The position numbers and the translations under genes were made by a program. The notes below the pieces were generated by a model. It searched no databases. It was not told where the DNA came from and saw only the letters and a program-made list of their open reading frames with translations. From Bacteroidales bacterium (GTDB taxonomy: Bacteria > Bacteroidota > Bacteroidia > Bacteroidales > Muribaculaceae), in assembly GCA_004554255.1 (NCBI GenBank), contig SFNC01000115.1:1-5846 (forward strand): DNA of 5,846 nt, in the 5' to 3' direction. Positions 1-5,839 of this stretch are shown here, one piece after another; the first letter of the stretch is position 1; each line of letters opens with the position of its first letter.

Positions 1-237
1 AGCGTCCGTCACAAACCTTACTTCTTCTTCTCTTGAACATGGGTTAAGCCCCAGGATATGAGCGTTAGCGGAAAGGTCTGCACGTCGCTTAGCAAGAAAG
101 AACTGAGACGTTAACAAAAGTATAAAGCCAAGCACGACAAACGAAGTCCTACCCTCTCCGGTATCACTTCTGGAAATAGCCCCTGAGAGCATCAGGATTA
201 TACCAAAAAGTCCTAATAGAGCAATTAAAATCTTCAT
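1..237 (-). CDS. Partial small two-helix membrane protein (3' end beyond window)
   Basis: An open frame runs from an ATG at 237 down to base 1 without a stop, giving 79 residues of a protein whose C-terminus lies outside the window. It begins MKILIALLGLFGIILMLSGA, a first hydrophobic helix (residues 2-21). A short polar loop (SRSDTGEGRT) follows, then a second hydrophobic stretch (about 31-48, ending QFFLAKRR) and a charged soluble part containing CSREEEVRF. The KRR after the second helix suggests the C-terminal part is cytoplasmic. An in-frame ATG at 267 would add MKKSAKERFV. I prefer 237 because AAAGAAAGA lies just upstream, but both starts are possible. The gene is more AT-rich (about 44% GC by hand count over 1-240) than panB. 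It is divergent from the propeller gene and has a good Bacteroidetes promoter. The family is not recognised. The membrane call is solid; the function is unknown. Confidence 0.6.
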   Translation of the reverse strand, partial: MKILIALLGLFGIILMLSGAISRSDTGEGRTSFVVLGFILLLTSQFFLAKRRADLSANAHILGLNPCSREEEVRFVTDA

Positions 238-323
238 AACAAATCTTTCTTTAGCTGATTTTTTCATTAAAAGCGTGCCTAAAGAGGCCTATTCCAAGAG
301 CCTGCATTTTACTGTTCACGCCG

Positions 324-355
324 CAAATATAAGACATTTAGAGCATGAAATCAAC
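324..355 (-). promoter_or_regulatory. Bacteroidetes-type promoter of the left-edge membrane protein gene
   Basis: Read on the minus strand, GTTG (352-355) is followed by 20 bases and then TATATTTG (324-331). This fits the Bacteroidetes primary sigma pattern TTTG-N19-21-TAnnTTTG. Transcription would start near 317-319, about 50-80 bases before the two candidate start codons. The pattern is seen directly; activity is inferred. Confidence 0.6.
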
Positions 356-360
356 GTTTG

Positions 361-412
361 AAAAAAGGTAATTAAAATACCTTTTTGCACCTTTTTGGTT
401 AGATAATCAACC
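361..412. repeat. Cluster of short inverted and direct repeats between divergent promoters
   Basis: AAAAAGGTA (362-370) and TACCTTTTT (378-386) form a perfect 9-bp inverted repeat around a 7-base AT loop. ACCTTTTTG occurs again at 389-397, exactly 10 bp after the copy at 379-387, so the motif ACCTTTTT is present three times, once inverted. It is followed by an imperfect palindrome at 397-412, with arms GGTT/AACC and GAT/ATC. The cluster lies between the two divergent promoters, where a shared operator would be expected. The hairpin could also act as a weak transcription barrier. The repeats are certain; a regulatory role is inferred. Confidence 0.5.
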
Positions 413-438
413 ATTTATATGATATTGTCAATCAAACA

Positions 439-470
439 CTTGCACAGATGTAAAATTTTCTTTACCTTTG
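439..470 (+). promoter_or_regulatory. Bacteroidetes-type promoter of the propeller sensor gene
   Basis: CTTG (439-442) is followed by a 20-base spacer and TACCTTTG (463-470), an exact match to TAnnTTTG. Transcription would begin at about 476-478, leaving a leader of only about 17 bases before the ATG at 494. That leader has no Shine-Dalgarno sequence, which is common in this phylum. Confidence 0.7.
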
Positions 471-493
471 GCCCGACCATTTATATCTAACCG

Positions 494-3262
494 ATGATGA
501 ACCGAATATTCGCACCGCTCGCACTGATTGCCGCAATGCTGTTGGAAGTGTGTTGTAGTCGTCCCGACAACAACACCGCCAATCTTCCGGCCATGCAGGC
601 CATCCGCGACACCCTGACATGCGTCACCACATCGCCATCCGACAGCTCAACCTTACTCTTAGGCTCACGCGGCGCACATTTCACGCGCTACCGCATCTCG
701 GACGGGTTGACGGAATCCTATCCGCTGCCCGATTCCACTGCCGGCTGGAGCACATACGACATACTCCCCGTCTCCCCCTACGAATTTCTGATTGCCAAAC
801 GCAATCACGGCGTAATGTACGTCCGCTATGCCGACGACTCGCTTGGCCACCGCACTCCGGCGCATACAGCCTACGTGACCTCGCCGGACAACGGTCCGCT
901 ACCACATAAAGACATCCGATTCAGCTCTTACTCACTCACCAAAATAGACTCACTCGTCGTTTTGGGAACATCGAACGGCCTAATGTACCTCAACCGCGAT
1001 TCACTGGCACGGTTGGCCACCGCCGACAAAGTTCACGCACTCTATGTCAGACCGTTGGTGTCTAATCGCCACAAGCACTTTCAGTTTTCACAGGAGAGTG
1101 TCCTCCCCGACCATGACCACGTCATCACCGCCACCGACAACGGAATTTTCCGCATAGCGATACGCGATTTCGACAATGATTCAATCAATCCCTTCGCCAT
1201 AGACAATTCCATGCGATGCTGGGGTGCCACACTGACAAACGATTCGCTGAAAGTGATATACACAAACGGGCCCCGAACCCGAGGAGTCATCGCCTTCGCA
1301 CGCAACGGGTGGCAACGCGGAACGCCGCTGAATGTCGACCCGGCCACCTCCTGGATTGGCAGCTACGGCGATACCGTGCAGTATTATGGCAAACAAGGCG
1401 ATTTCAAAACCCAGCGCACTGCCGTCAACGCCGGAGGACGATTCTGGTTCATACGCGACGCCCAATTGCTTTGCTCCGACCCCCAAAACCCCATAGACGA
1501 AACCTCCGAGCGCATCATCTTCAGACACGGCAAATACGGCGTGAGCAATCACAACGGACTATGGCGCCTCGACGATGGCAAAGCCACATTTTTGGGCGAC
1601 CTGAAAAGCGTCTCCGGCATTCGTGATATATCCACAAACAGCTCCCATATTTACCTGGCATGCACAAACGGCATATACCGGGCCTCACTGACCGATTATT
1701 ACTTTGCCGCCGACCGTGAGGCCTCATTGGTGGATGCCATCGGCACCAACGACATTGACCGCGCCGAAAGCGTTTTTGCCACAGACACCCTGATTTTTGT
1801 GGGCACACGCGAAGGACTACACACCTTCCTTCCGGACCATCCCGACCAAAAGAAGCCATTCCATTTTCCCGAATTAGCCCGCATATACGAACAGCCATAC
1901 ATATATAAAATACAGGGACAACAGAACGGGGCCGTTGTGATTAAGACTCTCAATCATGGCGTCTGGATATTACCCTCGGCACACTACGGCAGCGCCGTGC
2001 GTGGCGGCATACATGATTTCACCGAAGAGCCGCAGTTCTACCGGCACACGCTGGAACGAGGAACCACCTGGAGCACAATAATAAAGCAAGCTTCGTCGGC
2101 AATAATCGGAATCCTCAGTATGATAGGACTGTTCTTCCTCATAATTCGTGCGATACGTATGCGTCACAAACTCGAGATGAACGCCGCCACCGAAAAAGCA
2201 AAACGCCTCGACGACACACTTGCCGAGCTCCGCAACGAAAAAGACGAAGCCGCAAAACGCGACAGCAAAGAACTGGGACCCGAGTTGTACGCCACAGCGA
2301 AAAAAATCCGGGCCGTGATAGGCCTTATTCCAACCGACAATCCCGCCTATCGCGTACTCTCCGCATCCCTCTCCGACATGGAGACCTACCTGACCGCCAC
2401 AGACCCCGACTCCACCCTGCTGGAAAAGGCCGAGGCCGCACGCCGCAAAGTGCAGGACTACTGCACATCATGGACCTCCAGACTCTATGCCCTCTCGGAA
2501 ACAACAATTCCGGAAGGCCCCCTCCATGCCCCTCTCACCGAATTTGCGACACGAATACGACCACTGGGCAACGCCTCATCCGCATCCCTCGGCAGACGGC
2601 TGAAATGGATTGTCGATTCAGCGCCCGCTCTCGACCAGCTTCTCCACGCCTCAGCAAAAAACATCGCAGCATATGTCGAAGCTCGCCGTCCCCAAGCCAT
2701 AGACACCGATTCAAAAGACAAACTCCCCATCTATCCCCTCCAAAGCCTCAATGAATTATGGACAACTTGCTTCTCCCCGTTTGTCAAAAAAATAGGCAAA
2801 CTCAATTTCAGCAAAACTCCCTTCCAGGGAAGTCTCGATGAGAACACCCTCCTGGCCCTGTCTCTCTCTTTCCACGGCATTCGCGAATTTAAAGTCAGCG
2901 GCGACACCATGACATCCAAAGACTCCGACAGGAAATTCATTTGCACACGCCCCCTCGTACGCTTTGACAACACAACCAACATCGGAAGCGTCTCCAAACT
3001 CTGGGCCCAACAACTGTCCGACGACTGCTTCCGGTTCGCAGAACAGACCGTACCCTCTTCGCCCGTCGAACTCCTCTGGCAGGTATGGCTCTCAAAACTC
3101 AGCTACGACATTCTTCGCACCAACCCCGACCCCGATCCTGATGATATCAACACCGTAACCCTCGCCCACGGCATCCGTTACGCCTTCTATGACTCCCACC
3201 GCCTCGGACTCCCGCCCGACATCAGCGACCGACGCAAAAGCCGCCGCCGCGGCCGCCCATAA
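494..3262 (+). CDS. Membrane-anchored beta-propeller sensor-like protein with unassigned cytoplasmic domain
   Basis: A 922-residue protein. It starts with a hydrophobic export segment (residues 5-17) followed by EVCCSRPDNN, which resembles a lipoprotein signal but has a poor lipobox. Residues about 40-495 look like a periplasmic propeller of the two-component-regulator (Reg_prop) kind. Recurring strand-plus-turn units include LLLGSRG (54-60) and ISDGL (68-72), LGTSNGL (157-163), TATDNGI (212-218), ACTNGIY (389-395), VGTREGL (436-442) and NHGVWIL (487-493). A single transmembrane helix covers about 534-552, followed by RMRHK and a charged coiled coil (about 558-592). The last 330 residues are cytoplasmic, largely helical in appearance, and end in a basic tail (RRKSRRRGRP). 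No Y_Y_Y domain, phosphoacceptor H-box, HATPase, receiver or helix-turn-helix could be seen, unlike SusR-type or hybrid regulators. The coding strand is markedly richer in C than G, especially in the last 800 bases. Role inferred: signal sensing across the inner membrane. The ligand and output are unknown. Confidence 0.8.
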   Translation: MMNRIFAPLALIAAMLLEVCCSRPDNNTANLPAMQAIRDTLTCVTTSPSDSSTLLLGSRGAHFTRYRISDGLTESYPLPDSTAGWSTYDILPVSPYEFLIAKRNHGVMYVRYADDSLGHRTPAHTAYVTSPDNGPLPHKDIRFSSYSLTKIDSLVVLGTSNGLMYLNRDSLARLATADKVHALYVRPLVSNRHKHFQFSQESVLPDHDHVITATDNGIFRIAIRDFDNDSINPFAIDNSMRCWGATLTNDSLKVIYTNGPRTRGVIAFARNGWQRGTPLNVDPATSWIGSYGDTVQYYGKQGDFKTQRTAVNAGGRFWFIRDAQLLCSDPQNPIDETSERIIFRHGKYGVSNHNGLWRLDDGKATFLGDLKSVSGIRDISTNSSHIYLACTNGIYRASLTDYYFAADREASLVDAIGTNDIDRAESVFATDTLIFVGTREGLHTFLPDHPDQKKPFHFPELARIYEQPYIYKIQGQQNGAVVIKTLNHGVWILPSAHYGSAVRGGIHDFTEEPQFYRHTLERGTTWSTIIKQASSAIIGILSMIGLFFLIIRAIRMRHKLEMNAATEKAKRLDDTLAELRNEKDEAAKRDSKELGPELYATAKKIRAVIGLIPTDNPAYRVLSASLSDMETYLTATDPDSTLLEKAEAARRKVQDYCTSWTSRLYALSETTIPEGPLHAPLTEFATRIRPLGNASSASLGRRLKWIVDSAPALDQLLHASAKNIAAYVEARRPQAIDTDSKDKLPIYPLQSLNELWTTCFSPFVKKIGKLNFSKTPFQGSLDENTLLALSLSFHGIREFKVSGDTMTSKDSDRKFICTRPLVRFDNTTNIGSVSKLWAQQLSDDCFRFAEQTVPSSPVELLWQVWLSKLSYDILRTNPDPDPDDINTVTLAHGIRYAFYDSHRLGLPPDISDRRKSRRRGRP

Positions 3263-3313
3263 CTAAATAAGAATTCTCTAATTCTGTTCCATCTGTAAAG
3301 TTAAGCCGCATCA

Positions 3314-3419
3314 ATTTTGACACAGCCTCATGACAAAGCCCCGGCTTGTGAATGTCAGGGCTTTGTTTTATGTTTTACAGCATATTATGAAAAGAGGCTG
3401 CGCCTATTTTGACACAGCC
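3314..3419. repeat. 14-bp direct repeat ATTTTGACACAGCC flanking the terminator region
   Basis: ATTTTGACACAGCC occurs at 3314-3327 and again, without mismatch, at 3406-3419, 92 bases apart in the same orientation. The plus-strand terminator lies between the copies. The minus-strand reading, GGCTGTGTCAAAAT, resembles strings I associate from memory with Bacteroidales intergenic repeats and IS ends. That memory is not evidence, and no transposase or target duplication is visible here. Confidence 0.6.
3333..3369 (+). terminator. Rho-independent terminator after the propeller gene
   Basis: ACAAAGCCC (3333-3341) pairs perfectly with GGGCTTTGT (3358-3366) around a 16-base loop, and the stem runs into TTTTATGTTTT. 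It lies about 70 bases after the stop codon of the propeller gene. The T-run is on the plus strand only, so it serves the plus-strand transcript. Confidence 0.75.
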
Positions 3420-3424
3420 CCCTC
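3391..3424 (-). terminator. panB: Probable terminator after panB
   Basis: Read on the minus strand just past the panB stop codon, GGCTG (3415-3419) pairs with CAGCC (3396-3400). The stem can be lengthened by GC, AU and GU pairs to about ten, and it is followed immediately by TCTTTT. The stem depends partly on wobble pairs and the T-run is short, so it is weaker than the facing terminator. The right-hand copy of the 14-bp repeat forms part of it. Confidence 0.45.
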
Positions 3425-3432
3425 GAGTCGGA

Positions 3433-4254
3433 TCAGTATTGCTCCTGAGCGTTGGGGAAGTCGCTGCTCTTCACATCCTCGATGTAGTGGGAGACAGCCT
3501 CATTGATGACCGTGTCGAGGTCGGCGTAACGGCGCAGGAACTTCGGCGAGAAGCCTTTGTTGATGCCCAGCATGTCGTGAACCACCAGCACCTGGCCGTC
3601 CACACCGCCGCCGGCACCGATGCCGATGACGGGAATCGAGATGCTTTTGGCCACCTTCTCGGCCAGCGCCGCGGGAATCTTCTCCAGCACCAGGGCAAAG
3701 CAGCCAATCTGCTCCAGCATCTTGGCGTCCTCCATAAGCCGTGCTGCCTCGGCCTCTTCCTTGGCGCGAACGGCGTAGGTGCCGAACTTGTTGATGGACT
3801 GCGGAGTCAGACCCAGATGACCGCAGACGGGGATGCCGGCGGTGAGGATGCGCTCTATGCACTCCCTGATTTCCGCACCGCCTTCCAGCTTCACTGCCTC
3901 GGCGCCGCTCTCCTTCATGATGCGCACGGCGTTGGCCAGCGCCTCCTTGGAGTTGCCCTGGTACGAGCCGAAAGGCATATCGCACACCACCAGGGCGCGC
4001 GTCACGCCGCGGGTCACGCACGAGGCATGATAAATCATCTGGTCCAGCGTGATGGGCAACGTGGTGGCGTTTCCGGCCATCACGTTGGAGGCGGAGTCAC
4101 CCACCAGAATCATGTCTATGCCGGCCTCATCGACCAGCTTGGCCATAGAATAATCATAGGAAGTGAGCATGGCAATCTTCTCGCCACGCTGTTTCATCTC
4201 TGCCAGGCGCGCGGTGGTCACCTTGCGCTTGTTGTCGACTGTGTTTGTAGACAT
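3433..4254 (-). CDS. panB: 3-methyl-2-oxobutanoate hydroxymethyltransferase (ketopantoate hydroxymethyltransferase)
   Basis: This cytoplasmic enzyme transfers a hydroxymethyl group from 5,10-methylene-tetrahydrofolate to 2-oxoisovalerate, giving ketopantoate. This is the first committed step toward pantothenate and coenzyme A. The 273-residue length is normal for the family. Visible family motifs are MLTSYDYSMAKLVDEAG (29-45), VGDSASNVMAG with Mg-binding D53, CDMPFGSYQ with D92, VKLEGG with K122 and E124, GHLGLTPQS with H146, and VLEKIP with catalytic E191. IGIGAGGGVDGQVLVVHDMLG follows near the C-terminus, so every hallmark of a working enzyme is present. The ATG at 4254 has only an A-rich leader (AAAAA) and no Shine-Dalgarno. 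The gene stands alone with its own promoter; no panC, panD or panE is seen in the window. It converges with the propeller gene. Confidence 0.97.
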   Translation of the reverse strand: MSTNTVDNKRKVTTARLAEMKQRGEKIAMLTSYDYSMAKLVDEAGIDMILVGDSASNVMAGNATTLPITLDQMIYHASCVTRGVTRALVVCDMPFGSYQGNSKEALANAVRIMKESGAEAVKLEGGAEIRECIERILTAGIPVCGHLGLTPQSINKFGTYAVRAKEEAEAARLMEDAKMLEQIGCFALVLEKIPAALAEKVAKSISIPVIGIGAGGGVDGQVLVVHDMLGINKGFSPKFLRRYADLDTVINEAVSHYIEDVKSSDFPNAQEQY

Positions 4255-4293
4255 TTTTTAGTGTTATCTGATGATTGGTTAGTATTTCCGTGG

Positions 4294-4327
4294 CAAAGGT
4301 ACACAAAAATTTGATATTAAGCCACAA
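4294..4327 (-). promoter_or_regulatory. panB: Probable panB promoter
   Basis: On the minus strand TACCTTTG (4294-4301) is an exact TAnnTTTG box, identical to the box of the propeller gene. The upstream TTG (4325-4327) is 23 bases away, longer than the usual 19-21, so the -33 element is weak. The start point would be near 4287, giving a leader of about 33 bases. The rest of the 120-base gap between panB and the next gene holds no clear terminator. Confidence 0.5.
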
Positions 4328-4374
4328 TCGCGGGTGAAAGCGTGGTGCAGAGCGGAAAAAACTGCGGGGAGGCG

Positions 4375-4812
4375 TTATTTTTTGCGGTGGGGGCGGTGGT
4401 TGGAGAGGCGCTTCATTATACGTTTCTCGAGCCTGTACACCTTTTCTATCTGTAGCTGGGTGAGGAACTTGCTGTATTCGGCGTAGTATTTTTTGCGGAT
4501 GTCAAGGATTTTCTGACTATGGTCGAACTGCGCCATAATGGCGTCCCTGGCCTCGGTTTCGGAGCTGCTTTCCTTTTTTCTTTTATAGGCGGGGCCCATG
4601 TTCCAGAGTTCCTTCTTGAATTCGCAATAAGTGTCTACGAAGCGCTTTGCCGTGGCGTCGTCCATGGCGAGCTCCTTTGCGATGTAATTTGCCTGTGACT
4701 CAGCGAGTTCGTCGCGCGATGCCGAAGTGCTCTGATGTCCTTGTGCGACGGCGCCGAAGCATCCGAGGGTGATGGCGGCTGTCAGCAGTATAATTCTGAT
4801 TATTCTGTCCAT
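4375..4812 (-). CDS. Secreted Spy/CpxP-like (LTxxQ) small helical protein
   Basis: A 145-residue protein, last gene of the sigma operon. Residues 1-23 form a signal peptide ending AVA before Q24, a good signal peptidase I site. The C18 in LGC is not in a convincing lipobox. The mature part is charged and probably all helical, with many K, E and R. It contains FLTQLQIEKVYRLEKRIMKRL, where L117-T118-Q119-L120-Q121 fits the LTxxQ motif of the Spy/CpxP periplasmic family. It ends in a basic tail (HRPHRKK). Members of that family are chaperones or stress modulators in the periplasm. In Bacteroidetes, similar proteins are often encoded beside ECF sigma factors, as here. The start is 12 bases after the anti-sigma stop codon, with an AT-rich leader and no Shine-Dalgarno. 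The secreted helical nature is well supported; chaperone activity is inferred from the motif and the neighbours. Confidence 0.75.
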   Translation of the reverse strand: MDRIIRIILLTAAITLGCFGAVAQGHQSTSASRDELAESQANYIAKELAMDDATAKRFVDTYCEFKKELWNMGPAYKRKKESSSETEARDAIMAQFDHSQKILDIRKKYYAEYSKFLTQLQIEKVYRLEKRIMKRLSNHRPHRKK

Positions 4813-4824
4813 ATCGTATATATT

Positions 4825-5181
4825 TTATTCGTCCATAAACAAATCTTCGCTGTACACCGAGAGCAGGTACTGCTGGTCGGCGCTGCTGAGGTTTGAGAAA
4901 GCGTATTCCACATTTTCCATGCCGGCGGGATTCTCGTCTCCGGTGTTTGCGGCGAGCCTGTTGTCTCCGGTGTTTGCGTTGGCAATCAGCATGATAGCGA
5001 CGCAAGCCGCGGCCGCACCGGCAGTGAGCGGGACGAGCCAGCGTAGTATTCTTTTGGGGCGCGGCGCCTGCTCGCGACGCACAGCATCAAGTACATTATT
5101 CTCCAGAGCGTCAAAGAATCCGTCCGGGGTCTTGTATGGCAAGCGCCTTCCTATACGGTCTATATAATTGTTCTCTTTCAT
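4825..5181 (-). CDS. Single-pass membrane anti-sigma-factor-like protein
   Basis: A 118-residue protein encoded only 3 bases after the sigma factor stop codon, so probably translationally coupled. The N-terminal 44 residues are cytoplasmic and charged. They include LPYKTPDGFFDALENNVL (14-31), a pattern seen in the cytoplasmic parts of Bacteroidetes anti-sigma-like proteins, followed by RREQAPRPKR. One transmembrane helix covers about 47-67. The outside portion is short (about 50 residues) and ends YSEDLFMDE. There is no HxxxCxxC zinc motif, so it is not a classical ZAS-type anti-sigma factor. Just after the helix, ANTGD occurs twice, nine residues apart (69-73 and 78-82). Position and topology suggest that it sequesters the adjacent sigma factor and releases it on an envelope signal. 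This is inferred, since no family-defining motif was identified. Confidence 0.7.
   Translation of the reverse strand: MKENNYIDRIGRRLPYKTPDGFFDALENNVLDAVRREQAPRPKRILRWLVPLTAGAAAACVAIMLIANANTGDNRLAANTGDENPAGMENVEYAFSNLSSADQQYLLSVYSEDLFMDE
4936..4978. repeat. In-frame 16-bp direct repeat inside the anti-sigma-like gene
   Basis: GTCTCCGGTGTTTGCG is present exactly at 4936-4951 and 4963-4978, with a 27-bp period. This equals nine codons and doubles the peptide ANTGD in the juxtamembrane linker. It may be a recent short duplication that can change linker length. Confidence 0.7.
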
Positions 5182-5184
5182 TGT

Positions 5185-5727
5185 TTAACCTATATTTTTC
5201 AAATAATCAATGATTTTTTCTTTTGCGATATGATAATTGGCCTTTGCGCTGTCGGGCGTAGAGCCTATAATCTCGGCTATCTCGCTGTAGCTGAGGTCGT
5301 CGTAGTACCTGAGATTGAACGTCACCTGCTGTTTTGGCGGCAATGCGAGAATGGCCTTCTGTAGCCAGACGCTCTCCAGGTCGGAGTAATCTACGTGCTC
5401 GTCTGCCATAACATCGAAGAATTCATCTCCGGCATCGTCCATATTTACGCGGCACTCCTTTCTGGTGCTGATGAATCGCAAGGCCTCGTTTGTGGCGATG
5501 CGGTAAATCCATGCAGCCAGGGAGGCGTCCTTCTTCAGTTGTCCTATAGAGCGGAAAACGCGTATAAACGTTTCCTGCGCGACATCCTGAGCGTCGGCAT
5601 GGGCCACCACGAGGCGGCGTATATGCCAGTAAACAGGTTCCTTATATCGGGCAAGAAGCAATCGGAATCCGGATTCCTGATTTTTTTGAATTACAGTTAT
5701 CAGTTCCGCCTCGCTACGTTTTTCCAT
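5185..5727 (-). CDS. ECF-type RNA polymerase sigma factor (sigma-70 family)
   Basis: A 180-residue protein, the usual length for extracytoplasmic-function sigma factors. Region 2 covers about residues 21-88: FRLLLARYKEPVYWHIRR, then the core-binding DAQDVAQETFIRVFRSI (45-61), then AAWIYRIATNEALRFI (71-86), which corresponds to -10 recognition. An acidic linker with several Asp/Glu (97-118) follows. Region 4 runs from about 122 to 176, with ALPPKQQVTFNLRYYDDLSYSEIAEIIG (128-155) and the recognition helix in STPDSAKANYHIAKEKI. Region 3 and region 1.1 are absent, as expected for this group. It is the first gene of a three-gene minus-strand operon with the anti-sigma-like and Spy-like genes. It presumably directs transcription of an envelope-stress regulon, including its own operon. 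The ATG at 5727 is preceded by GAGAAAACCGC, a weak ribosome site. Confidence 0.95.
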   Translation of the reverse strand: MEKRSEAELITVIQKNQESGFRLLLARYKEPVYWHIRRLVVAHADAQDVAQETFIRVFRSIGQLKKDASLAAWIYRIATNEALRFISTRKECRVNMDDAGDEFFDVMADEHVDYSDLESVWLQKAILALPPKQQVTFNLRYYDDLSYSEIAEIIGSTPDSAKANYHIAKEKIIDYLKNIG

Positions 5728-5749
5728 GCGGTTTTCTCACTCTTTCTGT

Positions 5750-5778
5750 TTAGACCCCGTTCCCCAATATTTGTTAAC
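5750..5778 (-). promoter_or_regulatory. Candidate ECF-type (autoregulated) promoter of the sigma operon
   Basis: On the minus strand GTTAACA (5772-5778) is followed by exactly 16 bases and then GTCTAA (5750-5755). An AAC-containing -35 and a GTC-type -10 at this spacing are typical of ECF sigma promoters in general. No TAnnTTTG box is visible on the minus strand in 5728-5846. The start would be near 5743, about 15 bases before the ATG. A 6-bp inverted repeat, GACCCC (5753-5758) and GGGGTC (5782-5787), encloses it. The match is visible; use by this sigma factor is inferred. Confidence 0.45.
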
Positions 5779-5825
5779 GCAGGGGTCGCAGATTTCGGTC
5801 AGATTTAGTCTTGCAGGTGAAGGAG

Positions 5826-5839
5826 CATAGCGGGCTATG
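5826..5839. repeat. Perfect palindrome at the right edge
   Basis: CATAGC (5826-5831) and GCTATG (5834-5839) form a perfect 6-bp inverted repeat around GG, upstream of the sigma operon. It could be an operator or part of a dispersed intergenic repeat. The window ends 7 bases later, so its context cannot be judged. Confidence 0.4.

Noticed and set aside
1181..1552. Minus-strand open frames of 88-125 codons inside the propeller gene (also at 1521-1898)
   Set aside because: They are shadows of a long gene with clear repeated propeller motifs. Their translations look like random GC-rich sequence.
494..3262. Assignment of the sensor gene as susR or a hybrid two-component regulator
   Set aside because: The propeller fits, but no helix-turn-helix, kinase or receiver sequence could be found, so a regulator name would overstate the evidence.
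3314..3419. A complete MITE or insertion sequence
   Set aside because: The 14-bp repeats are direct, not inverted. No target-site duplication and no transposase remnant are visible, so only a repeat is claimed.
3388..3507. Short plus-strand frame starting MKRGCAYFDTAPS after the terminator
   Set aside because: It is about 39 codons long, runs antisense into panB, starts inside a terminator hairpin and resembles no known small protein.
3409..4314. A 301-codon plus-strand open frame lying antisense to panB
   Set aside because: It is fully overlapped by panB, whose catalytic motifs are all intact. Its translation is rich in H, G, L and V without domain-like patterns. High-GC codon use in panB leaves the opposite strand open.
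4320..4374. A terminator between the Spy-like gene and panB
   Set aside because: There is a T-run on the minus strand (GTTTTTTCC), but the flanking GCGG strings do not form an inverted repeat that precedes it.
5395..5808. A 137-codon plus-strand open frame opposite the sigma factor
   Set aside because: It overlaps the sigma factor gene and its promoter region in antisense, shows no family motif, and has no visible promoter of its own.
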